From positions 1-64,000 of the forward strand of contig JAALGZ010000067.1 of assembly GCA_015227615.1 (NCBI GenBank): DNA of 64,000 bases, in the 5' to 3' direction. The DNA comes from Labyrinthula sp. Ha (Eukaryota > Sar > Bigyra > Labyrinthulida > Labyrinthulaceae). Numbering within the stretch: position 1 is the stretch's first letter; every line of letters starts with the position of its first letter. The position numbers and the translations under genes were made by a program. Shown one piece after another: positions 12,101-23,800 of the stretch. The notes under the pieces are model-generated. The model did not search any database and was not told the DNA's origin. It saw nothing but the letters and a program-made list of their open reading frames with translations.

Positions 12101-15100
12101 TTAGAAGTTATAACTACTACTTTCTTTATTTTTCCCAGTCTTGTTTGAAACCATTATTAAATTTTTTTCTAACCTGGAATTCTTAACATAGCCACTTCCT
12201 AATTGAAAAATAAACTTATATCCTATTAACGATAAGCACAATAATAATCCCGTTCTTAATTACATATCTTAAAATTATTATTAGTGAACAGCCTAGATAT
12301 TTTTCGAGTAAGAGCCAACTAAACATAAACGTATCGAGAACACTGCAACGCCATAACTTCATAATCCATTTGTATCCAGATTATAATGATTTAATCCATT
12401 GCTAAGGGGAATTTCCAAATATTCTGTTTATACCAAGTAATAACAATGAAGTACCAATACATTAGAAGTGTTTCACGGTATACGAAGCACCTGGGTCTGT
12501 TCCTCAATAACTTGCATTACAACTCACTGAGGTTATCTAGGAAGGATAACATCGATAGAGCTTATTGTTTACTGAATCACTTGAACTTATAAATATTAAC
12601 TACTATGGTAAAAATGCTAAAGTTGTTGGGTGTGTTTTTTTGTTTATATGTTGTTGAGAACAGTATTGGTATCCGACTCTGTTCAACTATTACACTTGAA
12701 TTGTATAATACCTGCTAATAGCCGGAGCTTGGAGTACTTTAAAAGGAAGATTGTTATTATGCTTTTAGATGTTGCGACTTTCCGTGAACTAAAATCAGTT
12801 GAATGAACCTTATTTTATTTTCTTTAAGTTTATGGTGTTGTACTTTCCATATTTCTTAAGTCATTGAATACACATCGTTGTTGAGTATATACATGGGCTC
12901 CAGGTAAAATTGTTATTGGTTACTCAGTTTGGATATTGTATAGTTTTACTATATACTTAGCTATTTTGGCCGACTTTTGTTGCCATATTCAAGATGAAGT
13001 TAGTGAGAAATGAGGAATTTGCTGATGATTCCTTAAAATTTTGAGGAATAGACTAGGTATTTTGTAGGAAGATATTGAGAATTTATCGGACAAAATGAAA
13101 ATTCTTGTGATATTGACTAAGTAGTTCTTAGTAATTGACTGGTGCTTTACGAGGAGATGGCTGAAAGAAATTTGTGGTCCTCAATGAAGCACTCAATGAG
13201 GAGTATGAGATTCATTACTTAATTTTCAGAATTCCAAATACTTTCAAGACTTGCTTCAAGTGAGTTCGGTCTTTCGAATCCTAAATTCATCAACGAGGGA
13301 CATTCTTCAGTATACACCCATCTTTGTAAAACCTAATCATGTTTATGTGATTAACATTCTATTTTTTCTGGGATGTTTCTTTTAGTTCCACCTTTTTCAA
13401 AATAAGTAATTATATCAACTACATTTGATATGTCATTTAAACCTATTTGTCATATATATCCCAGAATCATTAGACTTTCCGCTATTATTATTCATGAAGC
13501 ATTTGATTACCGATAGATTGTTTGAAATCCTATTGTTCTTGGGTATACTATGGAATTCTGTTTGGCAGTTATCATATTTATTATGAAAACAAGACGGGCG
13601 ATTCTACTGCCACAAATATTTTCTTCTCCAAAGATTATCATATTCCAATACTTTTGGAGGAATGATAATGGACAGAATATTCATATTCCAAAATCTATAT
13701 TTAGATTTAATTATCTGTGAACAATTTGTAACTTGTTCAGTGTAGACTATATAAATTCAAAACAGCAGAAGATCCGAAGAATTTTTAATAATTTAAACCA
13801 AGCCTTGTCCATTAAGTTATTGAGTAACCCTGCAATAGTAAATGTATTAAATACTGTCTCTCAAGTCTCGCCTAATCATAAAATTTGGCAGTTTTGAAAG
13901 ATACACCAATAGATTGAATAGTTGTAGCGAACATCAGCTCCATGACTTTTCCCCTCATTGGTGATTAAGTACTCTATCTACTTTTCTGAAAACTAGGTAA
14001 ATTCTAGGGAAGTAGTTTTATCAGTTCATAGTAAGAACAGAGCTACTATTTATGGTTAATAACCGGACGACTGTGAACCTGAGAATTGAAAATATCTAGA
14101 TTATGGAGCCTCTCTCCCCATCTCAGTATACATGCGTCTTTCTATTTTTAGCTTTCAGTCGAAGTTGATAATCATATTTACTGAACTAACAAACATTTTT
14201 TCCAAATAAAGTTGCCAAGTTATGTTAGAACTATTAGCCCAGAGGGATTTGTCAGTTTCAGGGCTATAAGAATGTATTCATACGGTTCTCTTAAACTCTT
14301 GTTGTGTTTTTCAGATCTAGTGTTTCTCTTACCATGTAACGTTTAAATGATTCAAATATTCTAATTAATATCAAGGTTGGTATTATGCAAATGATTGGAA
14401 CTCGGTTTGATTTGCAGGTGAGTTACTAGGTTGTAATGTTTTCAGAAAAGACTGAAGTCCACCCGTAGCAAGACTGAATAAGGGCAACAGCATTGTTAAA
14501 GTTACTTTGAAACAATATTTCAAAAAATTAATATTTATTCAGGTACTTAATATTATTAAAAGTGATATCTCATGCCGATTGCAGGTCTGTTGCAGTGAAA
14601 ATAATTAGATTATATCAATTTGTATGGGGTTGCAAAGAAAATGAATGAGGATTCTTAGGATACTCATCAGATTTTCCCTGTAGGAAAACAATTAATGAAG
14701 TAAAGCAAATCTATAAAATAAAGAAAAGTATTTTTCAATTTTTTTTTCTCATTCTCTGAATAGATATTACTATTTTAATGAGATTAAACACATCTCCATT
14801 TACGCAGGCAGCCTCACCAGGTTACAAAACACTTGAAGAGAACTTACAAAGTGTTCAAAACGGAAAAGGTTATAGATTAGTGAAAGAAAATCCTGGTATT
14901 TTCTTAATTTAAACTCTGAAGTTTGAAGAGCTTTAGTTCCTGGCTCATTCCTCTAACTTTGATTGTAGTTTTGTTATCCCTCTGGTATATTACCATGACA
15001 CGTTGTCCAACAAATACTAGCTCTTTGTTTCTTTTTGCTTCAATCAATACTATTTAAGCATAAAAAATTAAAAGAAAGGCTTTTTTGTAGAGTTTAAAAG

Positions 15101-15267
15101 ATTTATTACAAAAGTACTCGTATTTCATCGTTATAGTATTGCTGGATAAAAACATGTAGGTATTCAAGAGAATACTGGAATATAACGAGACATCTCAATT
15201 GCCCAAAATTTCTAAACAAAAACAACAAAAAACTCAACCATAGATAGCAATTTTCAATATCACTGAC
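9191..15267. other. 6-kb gene desert
   Basis: No supportable gene. Open frames are short and interrupted. The sequence is of mixed complexity, unlike the A/T-run flanks elsewhere, which would suit very old mobile-element debris. The stretch around 13140-13210 reads like a scrap of a retroelement gag but is too weak to call. A CT microsatellite lies near the left end. Confidence 0.5.
9586..9611. repeat. (CT)n microsatellite
   Basis: An interrupted CACTCT start is followed by an uninterrupted run of about nine CT units. It lies in intergenic sequence with no gene nearby. Confidence 0.9.
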
Positions 15268-17583
15268 ATGACTCAACCAATCTCTAAACCTACAACTTCA
15301 ATCCAAATTAATAATCAAGTAACTAGAATCAAGACTTTTGATCGCTTTCCGCTGTCCAAAAACATTTTAAAAGCCTTGAGCACCTTGAATTACAGAACAC
15401 CAACTGAAATCCAATCCAAAACGCTTCCACATACTTTAAAAACTAACTCAGTTTTAGCAACTTCTCGAACTGGTTCAGGTAAAACACTTGCTTTTCTGCT
15501 TCCGACTCTTCAAGTTCTATCTTCGCATAAAGAATCTGCAGTAATTTCCCCTCGTGGTCTCATTCTTGCCCCAACTCGTGAACTAGCAATTCAAATTTTC
15601 AATCTAGCGAAAAAGCTATCTCAAAATACTTCTTTAAGAATATCTATTCTTCATGGAGGTCATTCTCTTCAAGCCCAATTTTCTGCGTTACAAAATCATC
15701 CGGATTTAATTATTGCAACACCTGGCCGTATGGCCCATATTCTTGTTGAGATGAGCAACGATTTATCTTTTTCTGAGTTAGTCACTATTTCTTTGGATGA
15801 AGTCGATAGATTTTTTGAAATGGGTCTGATGGCTCAAATTAAGGAAATATTCTTGGCTATAGAAAAAGATAATTCTAACCGCTATCAACAAATTCAAACT
15901 CTTTTTTTCAGTGCGACTGTTCCGAAAAAGTTAGTTGACTTTACTAAGAATATTTTTAATGGAACAAAAAAAATTTACTCGATTAAGCTGGATGATGATT
16001 TTAAAGTTAACCCAAACTTGAAAATTAACTTTTTACGTGTTCTTAGTGAACAGAAAGTTGCGGCTCTTAATTATTTGTTGAAGGATGTTGATAGTATTAA
16101 ACGGACAAAAATGGTCATTTTCGTTGCGACTCGTTTTTGGGTAGAATTGCTAAAAGCAACAGTTGAAGAAGAACTAGTAGAAAAAATATCAATTTGCTAT
16201 TCTAGTTTAGATAGTCGAACTCGTATGGAAGAATTAGAGCAGTTTCGAAATGGGAACACGAGAATTCTAGTTGTTACTGATGTTGCGGCTCGTGGACTAG
16301 ATATTCCAGAGCTTGATGTAGTAATTAACTTTCATATGCCAGATTCAGTGAAGCTTTTTATTCATAGGATTGGCCGTGTTGGAAGAACAAGTAATTTAAA
16401 GAAACAAAGTGAAAACTTTGGAAGTGAGGAAGGATTTGTTTATAATTTATGCTCTAAAGATGAAATGGGTGTTGTTTTTGAGGTTGAAGAGTATTTAGAA
16501 AGGGATTTCTTAAAAGAAGGAATTTTAGGTTGTATTGAAAATAGATTATTAGAAAGTGAAAGTGAAAATTTTATTAAGAAGTTGGAAAGAGATAATGAAG
16601 TGAATGAGTTATACAGAAGTTGTCTTAACTCTATGCAGTTATATAAGAAAACTAAAGGAAAAGTTAAGAAAGAAGCGATAACGAAAGCAAAACGAGTTCA
16701 GGGGGAAGTTGCAAAACGTTTTATTTTTGGGCAGAATGAGAAAAGTAGTTTTTTGACTGATATAAAAGAATACAAACCAAAACATACAGTATTTGAATTG
16801 CATCAAAAGGAAGAAACTTTGGGAAGAAATGCAGCTGAAAGTATTAGAAAAGAAACAGAGATATATAAAAGAAACCAGAATCTGAAGAATTTAAAAAATT
16901 TAAAGAGAAAAAAGAAAGATTTGTTTGCTGATTTACGAAGTTTTGCTCAGAGTTTGCCTAACAAAGATACGAAGAGAAAAAAAGAAGATAAGAAAAGTGT
17001 TTATTTATCATATTTTCCAGATAATTATGAGAAATCAAAGGTAATGGAACAACATTTAGAGTCTAATTTACTGGAAATGAATCCCGATGAAGCAAGAGAT
17101 CTGAATGAAAAAGCAAGATTTGTTAAATGGGATCAGAAAAAGAAAAAATATATTAAAAGCACTTTTGAAGAACATGTTAAAAATAAAAGAGTCAAAGATG
17201 AATCTGGTGGAAAAATAAACTTAAAAAATCGTGGTGAAATGTATAAAAAATGGAAAAAAGAGAATAAATTAGATGAGAAGAGGTTGAACATGAGTGAAAA
17301 ACGAGTTGGATTCGGTAAAATGGCAGCAGATGTTGAACGATTTAGTAAATTATACCGAGAAAAGGAGTCAATGAAGGGTGAAAATGAAGTAATTAATGAC
17401 GAAAGTAAATTAACAGGAGTCTTGGGACGAATTGAGAAGAAAAAAGAGAAAAATCGAAAAGGTAGAAAAGAGTTGAGAAAAAAAGAAAAACAAGAAAAGG
17501 ATAAGTTAAGCAATGGACTTGGTAAAAAAGGACCAAAACCAAGTCGAAGGCGAGGTGCAAGAAGTCGAATAGTGGTTAAATGA
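15268..17583 (+). CDS. DBP10: DEAD-box RNA helicase, Dbp10/DDX54 type
   Basis: A 771-residue nucleolar RNA helicase. The family remodels pre-60S ribosomal particles during large-subunit assembly. Visible motifs in order: Q motif ('YRTPTEIQ'), Walker A at about residues 66-73 ('SRTGSGKT'), 'APTREL', 'TPGR', motif II at 177-180 as DEVD in place of DEAD, 'FSAT', 'VTDVAARGLD' and 'HRIGRVGR'. Dbp10-like details are the 'FFEMG' that follows motif II and a C-terminal block 'ARFVKWDQKKKKYI' near residue 620, which fits the DBP10CT domain. The tail is Lys/Arg rich, ends in a likely nucleolar signal and is intron-free. The Val in motif II is conservative but unusual. The stop overlaps the 3' end of the next, minus-strand gene by 8 bases. 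Confidence 0.92.
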   Translation: MTQPISKPTTSIQINNQVTRIKTFDRFPLSKNILKALSTLNYRTPTEIQSKTLPHTLKTNSVLATSRTGSGKTLAFLLPTLQVLSSHKESAVISPRGLILAPTRELAIQIFNLAKKLSQNTSLRISILHGGHSLQAQFSALQNHPDLIIATPGRMAHILVEMSNDLSFSELVTISLDEVDRFFEMGLMAQIKEIFLAIEKDNSNRYQQIQTLFFSATVPKKLVDFTKNIFNGTKKIYSIKLDDDFKVNPNLKINFLRVLSEQKVAALNYLLKDVDSIKRTKMVIFVATRFWVELLKATVEEELVEKISICYSSLDSRTRMEELEQFRNGNTRILVVTDVAARGLDIPELDVVINFHMPDSVKLFIHRIGRVGRTSNLKKQSENFGSEEGFVYNLCSKDEMGVVFEVEEYLERDFLKEGILGCIENRLLESESENFIKKLERDNEVNELYRSCLNSMQLYKKTKGKVKKEAITKAKRVQGEVAKRFIFGQNEKSSFLTDIKEYKPKHTVFELHQKEETLGRNAAESIRKETEIYKRNQNLKNLKNLKRKKKDLFADLRSFAQSLPNKDTKRKKEDKKSVYLSYFPDNYEKSKVMEQHLESNLLEMNPDEARDLNEKARFVKWDQKKKKYIKSTFEEHVKNKRVKDESGGKINLKNRGEMYKKWKKENKLDEKRLNMSEKRVGFGKMAADVERFSKLYREKESMKGENEVINDESKLTGVLGRIEKKKEKNRKGRKELRKKEKQEKDKLSNGLGKKGPKPSRRRGARSRIVVK

Positions 17584-18361
17584 TATTAAACTCAGACCTA
17601 ATTGAACTTAAATCAGAATTTGGAGCGTTATGGAATCGTTGCACTAATGAGTTATAAAATCTTGGTTTATTCCATCCAAGTGGAGAATATTCTGGCCTAG
17701 AAATCCCGCTGCAAATGTGTTCACAAGGAGTGGAAAAATTATCATTTTCAAACCAAGTTGGTGGAATTTGTTGAAGTATATGAATAATTAAGTGCTGAGG
17801 AAGATTTAACACCATTGAATTGCTGAGAAGATATTTTGCCACTTCAAGATATTTTTTACTATATTTACGCAAGTAAACTTTTGATAATGAAGGAGAAAAT
17901 TTAGAATATTCAACTTGAAAAAAAATTTCACCTCTGAATTCTCTAAAAGGTCTCATATACATTGGATCAAATGGATGTGGTTCAAATCTATTGCAAAGGT
18001 TCGCAATTCCAGAATTTACAGTAAGAAATTCATCTTGATATGAAATTGGATATCTTTCATCACAGTAAGTTAAAGCTCCAGTTGAAGTAAAAATGTAGAT
18101 CGTTTTTGTTTCGTTTGCATGGAGGTGAATATGCGATTCCATTGGAAGTGTGAGTTTGGTTTTATAGAATGCATGCTGCGTAAAATTGTCATTGGAAACA
18201 ATATCAAAGAACTGTTGTTTTTTCCATGGAGCGGATTTCCATTTTGCAAGTGGTTGATCAGAAACCCAGATTTCAATGGAGGAACAGTTTAAAGACACGC
18301 TGAGATCTGTTACAATCAATGAATCTACAGGAAGAAGATGACGAGCAGTTACTTCAAACAT
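17576..18361 (-). CDS. unrecognised 261-residue protein
   Basis: A complete intron-free frame of balanced composition. I do not recognise the family with confidence. The N-terminal half looks beta-rich and soluble, with alternating hydrophobic residues, 'GALTYCDERYPISYQDEF' and 'PFREFRGEIFFQVEY'. The C-terminal half is more helical. There is no signal peptide or membrane segment. It is tail-to-tail with the helicase (8-base overlap) and starts 43 bases from a divergently oriented ORF, so the gap probably holds a shared promoter. The intact frame, length and placement between genes support a real host gene. Confidence 0.7.
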   Translation of the reverse strand: MFEVTARHLLPVDSLIVTDLSVSLNCSSIEIWVSDQPLAKWKSAPWKKQQFFDIVSNDNFTQHAFYKTKLTLPMESHIHLHANETKTIYIFTSTGALTYCDERYPISYQDEFLTVNSGIANLCNRFEPHPFDPMYMRPFREFRGEIFFQVEYSKFSPSLSKVYLRKYSKKYLEVAKYLLSNSMVLNLPQHLIIHILQQIPPTWFENDNFSTPCEHICSGISRPEYSPLGWNKPRFYNSLVQRFHNAPNSDLSSIRSEFNII

Positions 18362-18404
18362 AATACCGTTTCCCCTATATGTTTTTAAAATATAAAAAGT
18401 ACGT

Positions 18405-18698
18405 ATGTTCTGGTCGATAGTTAGTATTGGCTTTAGCTTTGTATGCTTCTCTTGTTTTATTCATAGTTTGCTTTTGTTTTCAGGGTTACTTCACTTCGGA
18501 GTTTCGGTAATAACTCAGTGTTGCATTACTGGGGATTCCTGGTTTATTTTTTATTATATATTAGTTGAAAAAGGGAATCCAACTTTTTACGCTGCCGTAA
18601 TTTATGCAACAGTTCCGTTAGGGAATTTAGGAGGACTTCGACAAGGCGTACCAGTAGGGATTCTTAGTGAAATTCCACAAAAGCTACAAGTAGTTTAA
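18405..18698 (+). CDS. possible small membrane protein (97 residues)
   Basis: An ATG frame with a strongly hydrophobic N-terminal half (two likely membrane spans within residues 1-60) and a soluble end 'LGGLRQGVPVGILSEIP'. It starts 43 bases from the divergent 261-residue gene. The first 25 codons contain sequence that could instead be a mini-intron (GTATGC..CATAG, 26 nt), so the true N-terminus is uncertain. The C-terminal third reads like real protein. It may be a truncated host gene, since a MULE begins 70 bases downstream. No family recognised. Confidence 0.38.
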   Translation: MFWSIVSIGFSFVCFSCFIHSLLLFSGLLHFGVSVITQCCITGDSWFIFYYILVEKGNPTFYAAVIYATVPLGNLGGLRQGVPVGILSEIPQKLQVV

Positions 18699-18993
18699 TA
18701 GCACAAACCCAAAGCTCTACTCTTTGACCCCAAAATTTGTGAAAACAACAAGCAAAAAAAAATACAAGTATGGAAACACACCTTTCTGCCCATACCAAAC
18801 AGGAAGTAGACCTCCAAGAACGAAACCAAAACGAAACAAACGACAGTTGGATCAGTTACAGAGGTTGTATACCAGAAGAGATGTTTGAAATCGTAGAGAA
18901 GGTAGCTGCAAAACGATTTAGACTTAAAAACCAGTCGTCCACAACTTTTTTGAAGATGAAACGAAATGAATCTTTGGACTCAGTAAAAAACTG

Positions 18994-19902
18994 ATGCGTA
19001 GATGTAAATTAAAATGTGTGTCTTCTAAAAATTGTACTTTTGAGTTAAAATTTAAGTTTGATCTCAAATTAGGAAAATACATTTTCCAAGTAAAATGCTT
19101 AGATCACACAGGACCTGAAGTACAAGTAAAGAAAAATGAAAGAAAGTTTCAATCAGATTTAAAACCAGCTGAATTAAGAATGTTAAAGTACCTTGGAGTT
19201 GCTGAAACTCCCTTAACTTCAGTGGAAGTGGCACTTCATCGGGAATTTCCAGGGATTTACTTTGACAAAGAGTTACTAAAGCGTCAATTAAAGAAGGCTA
19301 GAGAAGAAGGAAGAGATTCAGAAGATACTAATATTCAAATTTTAATTAAAACAGGTAAAAGATGTCTAAGTAATGGAGGAAACTTTGAACTCTACTACTC
19401 AAATGACACAGAAGGAAGACCCAGGCTAAAAGGTTTAACATTTCAAGAACAACTACAAGTAAAACTAAAAAATATTTATTCGGAGTCAATACAAATTGAC
19501 ACCACCCACGGTTTGTCACGCTACATTTTCGTAGCAATGTTCCCCGTGGGAGTTGATTGCTTCATGAAAACTGTTAATTTCGGTTGTACATTAATGCAAA
19601 CCGAACACCATGAGCAAGTCATCAGAGGATTAAAGGATCTTGGTCTTGAACACACAGAAGTTATGATGAGAGATGGTTCCTTGGCCTTAGCAAAAGCAGC
19701 AAAACTTCTTGGAGCTGAACAGGTGAGATGTGTTAAACATTTTTCTGCATCTTTTTCACTTGTGGCAAAAGGATTAAGAGGTCCCTTTGTAAGTGATTTC
19801 CTTGAGCGTGTCAACCAGGCTGTGAGGGAGGACTTTCATACAAATGAAAAACTGGATGCCCATCTTCAGAAGCTAAGCTTTGATTTTCCAGAACTCGAAT
19901 AA
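18994..19902 (+). pseudogene. MULE transposase, core fragment
   Basis: The 302-codon frame starts with a Cys-rich finger ('RRCKLKCVSSKNC' then 'CLDHTG'), as in FAR1/FLYWCH-type MULE N-termini. Next comes a helical linker, then the DDE core: 'IQIDTTHGL' (first Asp), 'MMRDGSLALAKA' (second Asp) and 'CVKHFSAS' (the family CxxH motif). The frame ends before the third acidic residue. The upstream frame reads into this one after a one-base shift at about 18990. It is a pseudogene of a plain DNA transposon. Confidence 0.8.
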
Positions 19903-20129
19903 CAACAGTTCCTAAAAAATATTTAAGTACAGAAAGAAAATATATGTTGGACCTATGTAAAAAGAAAAGTAACATTTGGTCACGTTTCTACTCAACGTGT
20001 TGAAGAGTTTCATGCTAAATTTAAGGGTAGTGGTGAACTTTCATCTAAACAAAAAAGTTGGACAATTGATCAACTAATCAGTTTCCATGAAAATCAAGTT
20101 GTTGATTATACAAATTCTACATTAAAAAG

Positions 20130-20840
20130 TTGAAAAAACTAATTTCCAAAGGGGAAGATATTTCTGAGGAGGTTGATAATATGTTGACCAGTGAAATTAA
20201 GAAAGTCACTGGATGCTACGTTGTTTCTGATAATGGAGACTGGGCCTATATTGTTTCAGAAACAGAGAATGATGTTTCTAGATTATATAATGTTAAAGTG
20301 AGAGATATCAATGGCTGGGTTCATCCTGAATGCAGTTGCTCAACATGGACTAATTTGAAACTACCTTATCGTCACTATGCTAGGATCTGCGTCAGATTAA
20401 AAAGAAAATATATTGACAAGGTAAACCTTTTGCCTAGATGGCATTTTCAAGAACATCCTCTTCATGAAGTTGCATTAAAAGAACTTGGACGAGCAACATT
20501 TCCTGGAGAAGGAGTTTTAAATTTCAATGTCAAAGTTCCTGGCTTTAAAGATTTGAAAGTTCCAAAGAAACCAGGTGTAAGATTTTCCATGCTCAAGACA
20601 GCATGCAGGGACCTATGTGAAGAAGCTCAACATAGTACAGATGAGGGGTGGCGAAAAGCATATGCAACTGTCATAAAAATGAAAGATGCATTGAAACAAA
20701 ATGCAGATGGTAACTTTTCCGATGTGGATATGTCACTCTCTCAACATTCTGGCTCAACAATCTTATCACCGAGAAAGAGGAAGATGCGAAGAAAAGGTAG
20801 TGTAGTTGCAAGTCAAAGTCGCTTGAACTTTAACACTTAA
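20130..20840 (+). pseudogene. MULE transposase C-terminal fragment with damaged SWIM finger
   Basis: A 236-codon frame. Near residues 64-90 it shows 'ECSCSTWTNLKLPYRHYARIC', the SWIM zinc finger normally CxC..CxH. Here the second-to-last ligand position is Tyr ('PYRH' where 'PCRH' is usual), which should weaken zinc binding. A basic tail follows ('SPRKRKMRRKG'), possibly a nuclear signal. It continues the transposase from the preceding frames. Confidence 0.72.
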
Positions 20841-23800
20841 GTATGTTTTCCTATATAGTACTCACCTACAAGCTTTTCTTCTAGCAACTCCGTTTTCTCA
20901 TGCGAAGTTTTCCTATACAGTACTCACTTCACAACAACCTCGATCAACATCTTCATTGTAAATAAGTAGCAACCCTTCAAACACGTCTTCGTAAAACTAA
21001 ATATAATATATTGAATTGAAAACCATGTACCTCATGATCAACCACGGAATTATTTTATGCATAGTGGGATAGCTTCTATATATATGTTGAAGGCCGTTCA
21101 ATAGATCAGTTTTGAAACTTTTCATCCAACGGTCCTATAAAATAAGAACAACCTGATCCCAACGCCCACCCCCAATCAGGAAACCCACATTATACGTATC
21201 TTTTTTGAAAAACCTTTCAATCCTGATCCCTATGACTACTCACAATATACCTTTCTTCTTGAAAACAAACTCAAACCCTCATCCGAAACCTAATAGAATA
21301 AAAAAAAAACAACCTGAACCCCAAGTAAGGGCTATGCATTTTCTGTTGTAGATCCATGTGGGTCTATAGTTAGCTTCTTATCAAGAGCTAACCCTAACCC
21401 CTTTTGTTGTTTTTGGTTGGTTTCTGACTTTGTTTTGGGCAATATATATATTTTCGATATCAATTTCTATATTCTGCGAAAGATTCATTTTCTTAGTAGG
21501 ATGGTGCTCTGTTTTCTTTTTTTTATCTGTTACTTGATATCCTTAGCTCGTGTACAACAAATTTTAATTAATATACTTTTTTTCAACATATGTGAAACAT
21601 CGTTAACTTTGATGTCATATATAAGCTTGTTGTTTCAGGTTCACGTGGACAATCTTTCCTTCATCCGTGGTTTCATTTATATAACTCCTGCTCTGAAGAG
21701 TTTAATATCTTGTGCTATGTGTTGAAACCCTTGTATCTGTGTGTAAACTCTACCTTTTACAGGTTTCCCGTTTATATAAGTTTCTTGTACCTGTGATCAA
21801 TCTTGATTTCTTTTCTTCCAAGGTTTCATTTTTTAAAATCCGGTTCTTAAATATTTGAACTGTTTTAAAATAGCTTCAATTCATTTATTCTTCTTTAAAT
21901 CTTGTGCTGTAGATACATCCCCCTCCTATATAAACATAGATTTCTTCTTTTTTGTTCTCTTGATAGATGTTTGAGTTTCCTCTACCATTTCCTTCAATCT
22001 TTCGACATTTTAATTTTAAGCGTTAGTTTTTGATTTTTCATCTTGGGAAATTATGTTATTAGTACAATTGGAAGAGTGCCGTAAATTAGACCAGCGTAGA
22101 TGAAATCAACCCTTAGAGAAAGTCCCTACGGCGAGTTCTCAGGTTAACAAATCAGCAATTTTTATGCATATATTGCTTATTGTGTCACAACTTAAACTTT
22201 TCACGCAACTCTCAAACCACATTATTTCGTTTTTACCTTCTCTGGTAACCTTGCCTTTTACTCCCTTTTTTTGGAAGGCCCCAACTACAACTTAGTATCT
22301 AGAACTTCGTAAAGAAACCCCTATTTATATAAATCCATGTCTTGCCGATTACAACCCACTAATCAGTGTAAAGAAGACAGATCTCTGATACAAGCCTAGG
22401 CTGGTACAGATTAACTGTTTGCGGAGCAAGGGCTCTAACCTAAGTAGCTAAGCTTCTATTCAAGTTTCCGGAGAAAATATAACTGCCTGGAAAAGAAGCT
22501 AACATCAAGCCACAACTAAGACAAACATAATATAACCTTTATTAATATAAAGTAGATTGGGTGATATTTCTCGTACAGCAGTACTATGTTTCTCACCTCA
22601 ACTTTTCTGTATTTTCTCCTCTATCTTTTCACACAGACTCTGACTTATTTCCTGCTACGTGTAAGAGAAGGTCTTTGTATTGTTTAGAGCGTGGTTCAAT
22701 TGAATCTCGTTTATTGGACTCTACCAGAATATTTAATATCAGAAACGTAAGAACGCTCTGAAGAAGAATAAATGAGCATCGGTTTAACAACCGTTGGAAA
22801 TGAGATATTGTCACATCCTTATTTCATAATACTTACCTCCTAAGAAAATATATAACTTGTGGAAACAGTATCTGACTATGGAGTAACCAATATATGACCA
22901 CCACTCATAAACAATTTGTTTCGTTTTACAGCCTGATGTTCAATAATAATTGTGCTACATGGATAAAACTATAATTCTTTTACAAGATTACAGGTCATTT
23001 CCACAGGTTTCCTGGGCTGGATTTAATTTTATGGGTGTATGTAATGACTGGTAATAGAATATCTGCGATATTTAATGAGCGTTTAACTAGAGAACATCAA
23101 TCTAAACTCAACTCAAATAAGTAGTGTAGGAGTTTGTTTTCACTTAAAGAACCTTTTCTGGAACTTGCTACTTTGACTTGTAGTGCCTAGTTTCTGTGTC
23201 CAGTAGTGCTGTAAAGAATCTTTTAATCTAATATCTATTTTGAAGAGATCCCGGTCAAACTAACTTAATATTGTAATTCAATGTCCTTAGAATATCACCA
23301 TCAATACTCTTCTAAAATACTACAACCAAACCTATTTCACTACCTTCTGTGATGGGTACTCCTTAACTTATATTAAGAACTATCATATCGACACTAGTAA
23401 AGATTGCTGCTCTTAGCCCCTTGCCATATAGCACTGATAAGAGTTCTATTACGTCAATATCTTATTCATCATAATACGGAAGCTCCAGCAGTATAGAAGA
23501 ACGCTACTAACCCTTCTTCTCTACGTGTTGATCTTAAATTAATCATATTAATATCATTCTCGGCTAAGCAAAAAAGTAGCTAACTGCATCTGTTAAATCC
23601 TGCGTACTGGACAAGCATGATATGGCAAAGGAAGAGTGTCAATGAAAAATTTGTTCCAAGTAGCGGACCATGCTTTAAGAGTTAAATACAAACAATTTTG
23701 TTACTGAACCGACAACATAATAGATACACCGAAGACGAAAATTGTGTAAGCCTCCTCGGAGGCATCTTCTTGGTCATCTTTGTGCCATGTAACTGCTTCA

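Larger units (their letters stand above)
18770..20840 (+). mobile_element. broken MULE (Mutator-like) DNA transposon
   Basis: A transposase of about 650 codons split over three frames. Frame 1 (18770-18994) holds a conserved N-terminal segment. Frame 2 (18994-19902) holds the Cys/His finger region and most of the MULE transposase core. A third piece (about 19960-20130) carries the probable third catalytic Glu ('QRVEEFHAKF'). The last frame (20130-20840) holds a SWIM-type zinc finger and tail. There is a frameshift at about 18990 and stops between 19900 and 20130. No terminal inverted repeats or target duplications were recognised, so the ends given are those of the coding remnant. It is still readable and so not ancient. 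Confidence 0.8.

Noticed and set aside
13140-13210. possible retroelement gag scrap ('EEYE' context)
   Set aside because: Only a few residues resemble a copia gag; no neighbouring domain supports it.
17133-17513. 126-codon minus-strand frame
   Set aside because: Shadow of the Lys-rich helicase tail; Ser/Phe-rich composition mirrors AAA/AAG codons on the other strand.
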